In this document: positions 26,417 to 33,005 of the stretch, piece by piece
Numbering within the stretch: position 1 is the first letter of the stretch
How the letters are laid out: each line of letters starts with the position of its first letter
Source: DAOUMU01 sp034409055
GTDB lineage: Bacteria > Chloroflexota > Anaerolineae > 4572-78 > J111
NCBI GenBank assembly: GCA_034409055.1
Contig: DAOUMU010000065.1
Location: 1 to 33,005, forward strand
Length of the DNA: 33,005 nt
Direction: 5' to 3'
Translations under genes and position numbers: made by a program
Notes under the pieces: model-generated
What the model was told of the DNA's origin: nothing
Database searches by the model: none
The model's input: the letters and a program-made list of their open reading frames with translations, nothing else

Positions 26417-27821
26417 ACACCAAACGCACAGGCGTGCCTATAAACCCGTAATATTCACGCAATTGATTTTCAAGATAACGCTCATAGGTAAAGTGAATCA
26501 AGGTACGATCATTAACAAAAAAAACAAAGGTGGGCGGATCGACGCCTGCTTGAGTCACGTAGAAAAATTTAAGGTGATGGCGCTGCCCCCCCTTGGGCGG
26601 ATGCCTGGCCACGGCCTCTCGCAACAGACGATTCAGAGCACTGGTCGGGATGCGACGTAGACGCTCTTCTTGTGCCCGTAGCGCCAAGGGTAATACCTCT
26701 TTTACCCTCTGCCCGGTTTTGGCCGAGATAAAGAGAAGCGGAGCATACTCTAAAAATTTTAACTCAGTCCGAATAACTTTGGTAAATTCATTCATCGTGT
26801 GGGTATCTTTTTTGATGGTATCCCACTTATTGACAATGATGATGACACTTTTTGCTTCCTCTATAATATAACCGGCAATGTGGGCATCTTGCAGGGTAAC
26901 CATCTGACCGGCGTCAATTAACAGCAAGCAGACATCGGCCCGATTGACAGCCTTAAGCGTACGTAGGTAACTGTACTTTTCAATCCCTGGTGCAATTTTG
27001 CCCCGCCGGCGTATTCCGGCAGTATCAATCAACACGACTTCCAGGTCCTGATATATGATCCTGGTATCAATAGCATCCCGGGTCGTCCCGGGTACCTCAG
27101 AGACAATCACCCGCTCTTCGCCCAGCAATCGATTGAGTAATGATGATTTGCCTACATTGGGTCGTCCTAAAATAGCAATTTTAACCGCGTCATCATCTTC
27201 ATCCTTTGCCTCACTTGAAATAGGCAGCGACTCAACGATGGCATCTAATAAATCCCCGGTTCCAGTGCCATGCAGGGCCGAGATGGGGATGGGATCACCC
27301 AGTCCCAACGCATAAAACTCTACTGCTTCGTTCCGTCGTTTTTGATTATCCGCTTTGTTGACAGCCAACAGCACCGGCTTATTGGTGCGACGCAATAACT
27401 TAGCCACATCCTGATCAGGACCGGTTAGACCGGCTTCAACGTCCACCAAAAAAACAATCACCTCGGCTTCGGCTATGGCTATCTCCACCTGGGAACGGAT
27501 TTCTTGGAGAAAGAGACGACTGGATACACCGGCCCGAAACCCGGTAGCCACCCCCTTGCTTTGCCGGGGCGGATGAGAAGCCTCAAGCTCAAGACCACCC
27601 GTATCGACCAGAATAAAATCGCGCCCTCCCCAATCGGCATCGCTATAAAGCCGGTCACGAGTAGTGCCGGCCAGGTCTTCCACAATGGCTTTACGCTGGC
27701 CTACCAGCCGGTTGAAAAGGGTCGATTTACCCACATTGGGCCGGCCAACCAGGGCTACAATCGGTTTCCCGCCAGGACTGCTACGCTTGCCCGCAGGATT
27801 ACTTTGCTGATATTTATCCAT
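26391..27821 (-). CDS. der: Ribosome assembly GTPase Der (EngA)
   Basis: 476 residues, with two GTPase domains in tandem followed by a KH-like C-terminal domain, the unique Der layout. Domain 1 has GRPNVGKS at 26-33, AGTTRD, DTGG, NKAD at 145-148 and SAL. Domain 2 has GRPNVGKS at 219-226, PGTTRD, DTAGIRRRG, NKWD at 331-334 and SAK. The C-terminus ends in the usual GTPVRLVFR. Der acts in 50S subunit maturation. The ATG at 27821 is chosen because homology begins soon after it. A longer form from GTG 27935 would add 38 residues unlike any Der and would cross an inverted repeat. Domain 1 carries a modest insertion after DTGG (residues 79-98). It is probably last in an argF-TPR-der unit. Confidence 0.96.
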   Translation of the reverse strand: MDKYQQSNPAGKRSSPGGKPIVALVGRPNVGKSTLFNRLVGQRKAIVEDLAGTTRDRLYSDADWGGRDFILVDTGGLELEASHPPRQSKGVATGFRAGVSSRLFLQEIRSQVEIAIAEAEVIVFLVDVEAGLTGPDQDVAKLLRRTNKPVLLAVNKADNQKRRNEAVEFYALGLGDPIPISALHGTGTGDLLDAIVESLPISSEAKDEDDDAVKIAILGRPNVGKSSLLNRLLGEERVIVSEVPGTTRDAIDTRIIYQDLEVVLIDTAGIRRRGKIAPGIEKYSYLRTLKAVNRADVCLLLIDAGQMVTLQDAHIAGYIIEEAKSVIIIVNKWDTIKKDTHTMNEFTKVIRTELKFLEYAPLLFISAKTGQRVKEVLPLALRAQEERLRRIPTSALNRLLREAVARHPPKGGQRHHLKFFYVTQAGVDPPTFVFFVNDRTLIHFTYERYLENQLREYYGFIGTPVRLVFRNRSEKT

Positions 27822-27950
27822 CTTTATTTGTGGAAAAGGTAAATAGTTACTGGAAAAGAATTGAGGAAGGTACCGACCAGAATAGTGTATCCTCGTCGTC
27901 CCCTTAATCTTGACCCTGGTAAAACAGAATCTCACCAGGGAGAACCAGCT

Positions 27951-30290
27951 TTATACCGCGCCCCCCTTAATTTGAGACAGCAGACGACGATAGCCCTCGG
28001 CATCATCCGGCCCTAAGGCGAGGATAGTTTGAATGGTCTGCGCCGCTTGATTCCGCAACCCATTCTCCAATTGCATCTCACCAAGTGTATCGTACTCGGC
28101 AATGGCCTCTTGTTTCATACCATTTTGTTGATATGTAACCGCCAATCGTTGACGCAGAACTATATTTTCGGGGTAGCTTGACACAAGTTCCTTGAGGAGT
28201 TCCAAAGGCTTTGCCGGTTGATCTTGCTCTTGATAAAGGGCTATGTGATTATCCAGGATTTGAACCGCTTGATCAGTTTTCTCTTGCTTGAAGTAAAGAT
28301 CAATCAACTGGCGTTGGACACGCTCGTCGTGGGGATTAAGCTGGAGTAACTCTTCAAAAGCGGCGGTAGCCCTGGTCCAGTTAAAACGTTGGTTGTAAAT
28401 ATCGCCTATCTGGCCCAGAATCTTTATCTTCCAGGCCTCCACGTTTGACCCAGTGGTTGCCAGGCGCAAAGCCTCATTGTATTTTTCCAGAGCTCTATCT
28501 ACCTGAGCCAATTGGTAATAAGAATCGGCCAGAATAAAATATTGTTCCAGAGCCTGCTCTATATTCTGGTGCGAGATGTAAAGATCTATCAATTTTGAGC
28601 GCACCGTTACATCCATAGGCGCTAACTGCAATATCTTTTCATAGATAGTTACCGCCTCTTGAGGCTGGTTACGCATTTGATAGACCTTCGTAATGTACAG
28701 GTATTTTGTAATAGCCCGATCAGTATGCCCCTGTTTTAGCAAAATATCGGCCAGGCGCACATGCAGACGGAGGTAAGAGGGGGCTTTTTGAATAGCCCGT
28801 AAACACTCCTCTGAAGCCGTCATTAACAGGTTGCGCTTCACGTATTCGCTGGTCATGGCCAGGCTGGTGATAACCACTTCAGTTTCGGGCGTTTCCAGAA
28901 ATTCAGCCAGACTCATCATAGAGCCATCATCAGCGACACCGGCTATACGCTGGCGAACTTCGTAGACTTTACTTTCCCAGGTAGACCTGGTGAAGAATTT
29001 TTCAAGAGTTGTGATGAAGTTGGTTATTTGCTTAACATCGCCTTGAGTAATGTAATTATCAGCTAAGGTTTCGTAACGTTCAAGCAGGGTTTGCGCTCTA
29101 TAATCGCTAACTGTTTTTAAGTCAATCAGTTTGACTGCTTCTACAAAGTGCCTGATTGCTGACTCAAAATCATTCGCAGCATAATAAGTTTGGCCCAGGA
29201 CAAAGTGAGAACCGATACGATACTTGTTGTCCTGGGCTGACATCTTTAACATTTTGGCTGCTTCGTCGTATTGCCCTTGCTTTTTGTGCAAAAGCCCCAG
29301 ATTAAAGTATAAGGCCGGACGACCGGCGCCGGCTTGAACTACCTGGCGATAATTGTCGACCGCCTTGGCTATATCATCACGTCTCTGCAGGTCAATAGCC
29401 TGAACGATGAGCATATTCACTTCATCTTTAGACATCGTCGCCGCAAAAGTGTCGGCATTACTATCATCTTCAAAGATGACATTAGCCAACTCGGCCAACG
29501 CATTCTGTTCAATCGTTTCAATCAAACCGCCAGCCGGAGTTCCGCCTGCCTCAACCTCCTCGATGGCAAAGGGGTCTTCCTCCTCTTCGAAAACCGGCCT
29601 CTCGGCAAAGGCATCGGTATACTCAACAAAGTCAAAGAGGTCGGTCGTATCGGCTGTATCGGTCGGTGGGGTATCACTAATTTTGTCGGGATGGATAGGG
29701 GCATCCCGCTGTAGCGATTCGATAGCCGCCATGATACCGGGGTCATCGCCCAGCAAATCTTGGGCATGCTGAATCTGCTGCATAGCCCGTTCGTTATCAT
29801 TTCGACGTTGGTAAACAGCGGCCAGGGTCAACCACTGGCGGGCCGCCGGTCGGTTTTGGCCCTGCTGGGCTAAGCCCTGGGCCAACTGACGGTGGCCCTC
29901 GATATGGTCAGGGAGCAAACCAACGGCTTGCTGCCAGGCGTTGATTGCCGCCTCAAGATCGTTCTGGGCCGCAAAAACATTGCCGAGCCTGAGATGGGTT
30001 TCAGCCGCAGCCTCCAATTGCCCCAACTGCTCATAGATGTCGGCCATATAGGTCAGTGCCTGGTGGTTGCCAGGATCAAGCTTCAGGGCTTGTTGAAAGG
30101 CTTTTTGGGCCAGCTTGATTTGCCCCGCAGATAAAGTAGCCTGGCCAAAACCAAGAATGGCCGCCTGATTATTTGGAAATTCGGCCAGGGCAAATCGATA
30201 GGCTCTAATGGCTTCATTCCAGTTGCCTTGCTCACTGAACCGTTTGGCATGAGCCATTGCCGTTTGAAATTTATTTTGATCACCAGCCAC
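27951..30290 (-). CDS. Tetratricopeptide-repeat (TPR) protein of unknown function
   Basis: 779 residues beginning with GTG. Many TPR-like 34-residue helix pairs are visible in two blocks: residues about 10-195 (for example NWNEAIRAYRFALAEFPNN) and about 285-775. They are separated by an acidic, probably flexible linker (about 195-265, rich in D, E, T and P). No signal peptide or membrane helix is seen, so it is likely cytoplasmic and acts by protein binding. A strong ribosome site (30298-30306) supports the GTG start. It sits 42 bases after argF and upstream of der on the same strand. TPR arrays do not reveal a specific function; a scaffold role is inference. Confidence 0.85.
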   Translation of the reverse strand: MAGDQNKFQTAMAHAKRFSEQGNWNEAIRAYRFALAEFPNNQAAILGFGQATLSAGQIKLAQKAFQQALKLDPGNHQALTYMADIYEQLGQLEAAAETHLRLGNVFAAQNDLEAAINAWQQAVGLLPDHIEGHRQLAQGLAQQGQNRPAARQWLTLAAVYQRRNDNERAMQQIQHAQDLLGDDPGIMAAIESLQRDAPIHPDKISDTPPTDTADTTDLFDFVEYTDAFAERPVFEEEEDPFAIEEVEAGGTPAGGLIETIEQNALAELANVIFEDDSNADTFAATMSKDEVNMLIVQAIDLQRRDDIAKAVDNYRQVVQAGAGRPALYFNLGLLHKKQGQYDEAAKMLKMSAQDNKYRIGSHFVLGQTYYAANDFESAIRHFVEAVKLIDLKTVSDYRAQTLLERYETLADNYITQGDVKQITNFITTLEKFFTRSTWESKVYEVRQRIAGVADDGSMMSLAEFLETPETEVVITSLAMTSEYVKRNLLMTASEECLRAIQKAPSYLRLHVRLADILLKQGHTDRAITKYLYITKVYQMRNQPQEAVTIYEKILQLAPMDVTVRSKLIDLYISHQNIEQALEQYFILADSYYQLAQVDRALEKYNEALRLATTGSNVEAWKIKILGQIGDIYNQRFNWTRATAAFEELLQLNPHDERVQRQLIDLYFKQEKTDQAVQILDNHIALYQEQDQPAKPLELLKELVSSYPENIVLRQRLAVTYQQNGMKQEAIAEYDTLGEMQLENGLRNQAAQTIQTILALGPDDAEGYRRLLSQIKGGAV

Positions 30291-30297
30291 GTTAATG

Positions 30298-30306
30298 CCT
30301 CACCTT
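30298..30306 (-). promoter_or_regulatory. Ribosome binding site of the TPR gene
   Basis: On the minus strand this reads AAGGTGAGG, seven bases before the GTG whose first base is 30290. It justifies using the GTG start rather than an internal ATG. Confidence 0.65.
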
Positions 30307-30332
30307 GCAAGAATTTTGGTAATTATTTACCA

Positions 30333-31259
30333 CTACTTATTATCAGCCAATAACAAAGCCAAAATTCCCTTCTGGGCATGTAAGCGATTTTCCGCTTGTG
30401 GGAAGAGCAGGGATTGGGGCCCATCGGCCACCTCATCGGTAATTTCTTCACCCCGGTGGGTCGGCAGACAGTGCATCACCACTGCTTCGGGTTTGGCTTT
30501 GGTCACCAACTCACGGTTCACCTGGTAGGGCGGGAAAATTTTTAGCCGCTCTACTCGCTCCGCTTCTTGGCCCATACTGGTCCAAACGTCGGTGTAAATC
30601 ACATCAGCCTCGGCCACCGCTTCAGCCGGATCGTATGTAACGGTAATGTCTACCCCCACTGCTTCAGCCAGGCTTTGCGCCTCACTTAGAACGTCGGTAG
30701 GTAATTCATAACCTTTAGGGGTAGCCAAGCTAAAATGGCCGCCAAACTTGGTCACAATGGAGACCAGCGAGGTAGCCATATTATTGCCATCGCCCACATA
30801 GGCCACCTTGAGTCCCTCAAGATGGCCAAAATGCTCCCACATCGTAAAAATATCGGTTAAAGCCTGGCAGGGGTGATTGTAGTCGCTGAGCCCGTTGATG
30901 ACCGGAACGCTGCTATACTCGGCCAGTTGTAAAATATGGTCGTGGGCAAAAACACGGCCCATAATGCCGTCTACATAGCCAGACAAGACCCTGGCCACGT
31001 CGGGAATAGACTCACGCTGGCCCAGGCCGATCTCATTCGGCGATAGATAAAGCGCCTCTCCCCCCAGATGGAGCATCCCGACCTCAAAAGAAACCCGGGT
31101 CCGCAACGATGCTTTTTGAAAAACCATGCCCAATATTTTGCCTTTGAGGATGGGACGGTTACCCCCCTGTTTCAATTCAGTTTTCAACGCTTTGGCTTTG
31201 TCTAAAAACTGCCACAGTTCGTCAACAGAGAAATCAGATATAGCCAGAAAGTGCTGCAT
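30333..31259 (-). CDS. argF: Ornithine carbamoyltransferase
   Basis: 308 residues, the usual length for the family. It carbamoylates ornithine to citrulline in arginine synthesis. The carbamoyl-phosphate site SLRTR is at 51-55, HPCQ at 129-132, the ornithine-binding DVWTSMG ends at 230, and HCLPTHRGEE begins at 263, with C264 as the expected active-site cysteine. These features separate it from aspartate carbamoyltransferase. The start is ATG 31259, with GGGAG slightly far upstream. A candidate extended -10 box lies about 40 bases upstream. It appears to head the argF-TPR-der unit; no other arginine genes are in the window. The alternative, a knotted carbamoyltransferase for another amine, is less likely given the intact SMG loop. 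Confidence 0.95.
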   Translation of the reverse strand: MQHFLAISDFSVDELWQFLDKAKALKTELKQGGNRPILKGKILGMVFQKASLRTRVSFEVGMLHLGGEALYLSPNEIGLGQRESIPDVARVLSGYVDGIMGRVFAHDHILQLAEYSSVPVINGLSDYNHPCQALTDIFTMWEHFGHLEGLKVAYVGDGNNMATSLVSIVTKFGGHFSLATPKGYELPTDVLSEAQSLAEAVGVDITVTYDPAEAVAEADVIYTDVWTSMGQEAERVERLKIFPPYQVNRELVTKAKPEAVVMHCLPTHRGEEITDEVADGPQSLLFPQAENRLHAQKGILALLLADNK

Positions 31260-31299
31260 AAAGGATCATACTCCCATTTCGTGGTAAAAGTCTCAATAG

Positions 31300-31308
31300 A
31301 GTATACCA
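31300..31308 (-). promoter_or_regulatory. Candidate extended -10 promoter upstream of argF
   Basis: On the minus strand the sequence reads TGGTATACT, an extended -10 box. A weak -35-like TTTTGT lies 17 bases upstream (31328-31323) and partly overlaps the T-rich tail of the preceding terminator hairpin. The position, about 40 bases before the ATG, fits an argF promoter. Motif match only. Confidence 0.42.
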
Positions 31309-31319
31309 TAACTGGTGGT

Positions 31320-31360
31320 AATACAAAAGCAAGGATGAACGTTTGACGTTCATCCTTGCC
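31320..31360 (-). terminator. Intrinsic terminator after the CoA-transferase gene
   Basis: 31329-31342 and 31346-31359 form a perfect 14-bp inverted repeat (GCAAGGATGAACGT and its complement) around a three-base centre. On the minus strand the stem is followed at once by TTTTGTATT. It lies about 70 bases past the stop of the CoA-transferase gene and just before argF, the right place to separate the two transcription units. The plus-strand direction lacks a T tract. Confidence 0.72.
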
Positions 31361-31380
31361 TAACTATTCGCCTCTTACAA

Positions 31381-31437
31381 GTTGTAGGGCAAGCTGCTAG
31401 CTTGCCCCAGGGGCAAGTTGTTAACTTGCCCTACAAC
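31381..31437. repeat. Small palindromic repeat, copy 2 (intact)
   Basis: The outer ends GTTGTAGGGCAAG and CTTGCCCTACAAC are a perfect 13-bp inverted repeat. Inside are two tandem hairpins built on GGGCAAG...CTTGCCC, separated by a CCAGGGG centre. The element overlaps the 3' end of the CoA-transferase gene and supplies its TAG stop. Similar ends and core occur at 25082-25135. It looks like a REP/MITE-type non-coding element with no reading frame of its own. Confidence 0.8.
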
Positions 31438-32774
31438 GCCTCCACAAAAGCGGCGCTGGTTGCAGAGCGGACCTGCTCCAGGGTGACGCCAGGCATTAAC
31501 TCGATTAAGGCCAGTTGTCCCTCAATGTATTTTAAAACGGCTAAATCGGTAATGACCACATCAACCACCCCCTTGGCCGTCAGCGGCAGGGTGGCCTGGG
31601 GCACAATTTTGGGGCTACCATCGCGGCTGGTATGGGTCATAGTAATGATCAACTTCTTGGCCCCAACCGCCAGGTCCATGGCCCCCCCAACCCCCAGGAG
31701 CGGTTTGCCGGGGATGGCCCAGTTGGCCAAATTAGCCGCTTCGTCAACCTGGAGCCCACCCATAATGGCCACGTCAACATGCCCTCCCCGAATCATGCCA
31801 AAGGAAGCCGCACTATCGAAATAAGAAGCTCCGGCCAAAGCCGTCACCGGCTGCTTGCCGGCGTTGACCGGATAGTCCAGCGCCCCGCCGCTCTCTGGAG
31901 CAGGGCCAACCCCCAGCATGCCATTCTCGGTGTGCAAAATAATGCCGTCTTCCGGTGAAATCAAATCGGCCACCAGGGTGGGGATGCCCACCCCTAAGTT
32001 GACCACATCGCCCCGCTTCAACTCGGCAAAGGCCCGTTTGGCGATGTTCATGCGTGTCTCGCTGACACGTTTACCCCCCCCTGTGACCGAAGCCGAACTG
32101 CCCAAATCTTCCAGGCTGGTATGGGCCTGGACCAGGTAATCGACAAAAAGACCGGGCGTGACGATTTCATCCGGGGAGAGGCTGCCCACCGGCACAATCT
32201 CCTCGACCTCAGCGATCACCAGGTCGGCGGCAGTGGCCATCAGGGGGTTAAAGTTGCGCTCGGTCATGCGGTAGATCAAATTGCCGGCCGTATCGGCTCG
32301 ATAAGCCCGGACCAGGGCCACGTCGGCCCGCAAAGCCGGCACGAAAACGTGCTCCACCCCGTTGATGAGTTTCGTTTCCTGCTTTTCGGTGATGAGGGTC
32401 CCGGCTCCGGTGGGGGTATAGAAGCCGCCAATACCGGCCCCGGCCGCCCGGATGGCCTCGATCATCGTTCCCTGGGGGATGAGCTGCACTTCCATTTGCT
32501 TGGCGTGTACGGCCTGAACTGCTTCGGGGTTTGAGGTAAAGAAAGAACCAATGGCCTTCTTGAGCTGGCCATTACGCAGCAAGCGGCCTCCGCCCAGCCC
32601 GGGCTCGCCGACATTGTTTGAGATAATGGTCAAGTTTTTAACATCACACTCGGCCAGGGCGTGCAACAGATGAACCGGCGTGCCGGTCATGCCAAAGCCT
32701 CCGGCCATAATGATGGCCCCATCGGGCACCAGCCTGGCCGCCTCGGCTGGGGTTACTTGGGGTACGTATCTCAT
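31431..32774 (-). CDS. Single-chain 3-oxoacid-type CoA-transferase (alpha-beta fusion)
   Basis: 447 residues combining both subunits of a family I CoA-transferase. The alpha part (about 1-215) has the glycine-rich GGFGMTGTP near residue 24. The beta part (about 238-447) has GVGIPT and the catalytic-glutamate motif TENG (E283; usually SENG), where a glutamyl-CoA thioester forms. It moves CoA between succinate/acetate and 3-oxoacids such as acetoacetate or 3-oxoadipate; the exact acids cannot be assigned. Many bacteria encode the two parts as separate genes, while fused forms resemble eukaryotic SCOT. AAGGAG lies 10 bases before the ATG. The GC content appears clearly higher than in the GAF genes. 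The last codons and stop lie within a palindromic repeat. Confidence 0.93.
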   Translation of the reverse strand: MRYVPQVTPAEAARLVPDGAIIMAGGFGMTGTPVHLLHALAECDVKNLTIISNNVGEPGLGGGRLLRNGQLKKAIGSFFTSNPEAVQAVHAKQMEVQLIPQGTMIEAIRAAGAGIGGFYTPTGAGTLITEKQETKLINGVEHVFVPALRADVALVRAYRADTAGNLIYRMTERNFNPLMATAADLVIAEVEEIVPVGSLSPDEIVTPGLFVDYLVQAHTSLEDLGSSASVTGGGKRVSETRMNIAKRAFAELKRGDVVNLGVGIPTLVADLISPEDGIILHTENGMLGVGPAPESGGALDYPVNAGKQPVTALAGASYFDSAASFGMIRGGHVDVAIMGGLQVDEAANLANWAIPGKPLLGVGGAMDLAVGAKKLIITMTHTSRDGSPKIVPQATLPLTAKGVVDVVITDLAVLKYIEGQLALIELMPGVTLEQVRSATSAAFVEAL

Positions 32775-32801
32775 AATCTGCTATCTCCTTTTTGAGCAAG
32801 G

Positions 32802-32810
32802 TGGTATAAT
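32802..32810 (+). promoter_or_regulatory. Candidate extended -10 promoter for the gene at the right edge
   Basis: TGGTATAAT is a perfect extended -10 (TGn followed by TATAAT) on the plus strand. It would give a leader of about 165 bases before the ATG at 32983. No good -35 is seen. The 32811-32982 leader shows no recognisable RNA motif. Confidence 0.4.
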
Positions 32811-32967
32811 ACTGCCTCGCTGGATTCTACTACTCACCAGCAATATATACAAGTTGACGGGTAACGGGGGAATCGAAGCAGAAGAAAATAGAAAAATCAA
32901 CCCCAAAATTGCCCTACCCAACTTAACAATCCTCAACTAAAACTGGACAATAAGGCATCTCACCATC

Positions 32968-32975
32968 AGGAGGTG
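32968..32975 (+). promoter_or_regulatory. Ribosome binding site of the partial gene at the window end
   Basis: AGGAGGTG lies seven bases before the ATG at 32983. This strong Shine-Dalgarno is the main evidence that a gene begins there. Confidence 0.6.
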
Positions 32976-32982
32976 TCTTTTT

Positions 32983-33005
32983 ATGGCTACTCATCACCAA
33001 GTCAT
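32983..33005 (+). CDS. 5' end of a gene cut off by the window
   Basis: Only the first seven codons are present (MATHHQV). The call rests on the ATG with an ideal upstream AGGAGG and a candidate promoter further upstream. It diverges from the CoA-transferase gene. Function cannot be inferred. Confidence 0.5.

Noticed and set aside
27914..27940. Inverted repeat CCCTGGT...ACCAGGG between the TPR and der genes
   Set aside because: A seven-bp stem with a 13-base loop and no T tract is not terminator-like. It was used only as weak evidence against the longer der start.
30317..30332. Hairpin TGGTAA-ttat-TTACCA just after argF
   Set aside because: It is short, AT-rich and without a T run. Transcription probably continues into the TPR gene, which has a strong ribosome site here.

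Overview
The window looks like a chromosomal segment of a member of the Chloroflexota (Anaerolineae/Caldilineae-like). This is inferred from very long soluble multi-GAF/PAS signalling proteins, moderate GC, and house-keeping genes of ordinary bacterial type. No rRNA, tRNA, CRISPR array, transposase or prophage gene is visible. No stretch above 300 bases lacks a gene.

Positions 1-24129 form a same-strand, closely spaced signalling block. Three small stand-alone receiver proteins (246-707, 798-1175, 1175-1627) come first. Three giant cytoplasmic sensor proteins follow: GAF/PAS protein A (1683-7055, no output domain), GAF/PAS protein B (7101-13676, no output domain), and hybrid histidine kinase C (13745-21010: about 11 GAF modules, HisKA, ATPase, two receivers). 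Next is a threonine-synthase-like PLP enzyme fused to a receiver domain (21069-22754), then a receiver-histidine kinase (22789-24129). By eye the giant genes encode about 29 GAF or GAF-like domains and 5 PAS domains. Many are arranged as a repeated two-GAF unit, and one 552-bp segment is about 91% identical between A and B. The likely picture is a large soluble sensory assembly feeding phosphoryl groups through C and the REC-kinase to the small receivers and to the enzyme-linked receiver. The stimulus and final output are not visible.

A maf-type nucleotide pyrophosphatase (24167-24973) follows on the same strand, then an MFS transporter (25187-26416). The MFS gene meets the oppositely oriented der gene tail to tail with a 26-bp overlap. 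On the minus strand lies a probable argF - TPR protein - der unit (31259 down to 26391). Upstream of it is a single-chain 3-oxoacid CoA-transferase gene (32774-31431), separated from argF by a strong terminator-like hairpin. Two copies of a small palindromic repeat (core TTGTAGGGCAAG...CTTGCCCTACAA) sit at 25082-25135 and 31381-31437; the second supplies the stop codon of the CoA-transferase gene. A plus-strand gene begins at 32983 and runs off the window.

The most unusual features are the PLP-enzyme/receiver fusion inside a phosphorelay operon and the repeat-built, output-less GAF giants encoded next to their presumed partner kinase.
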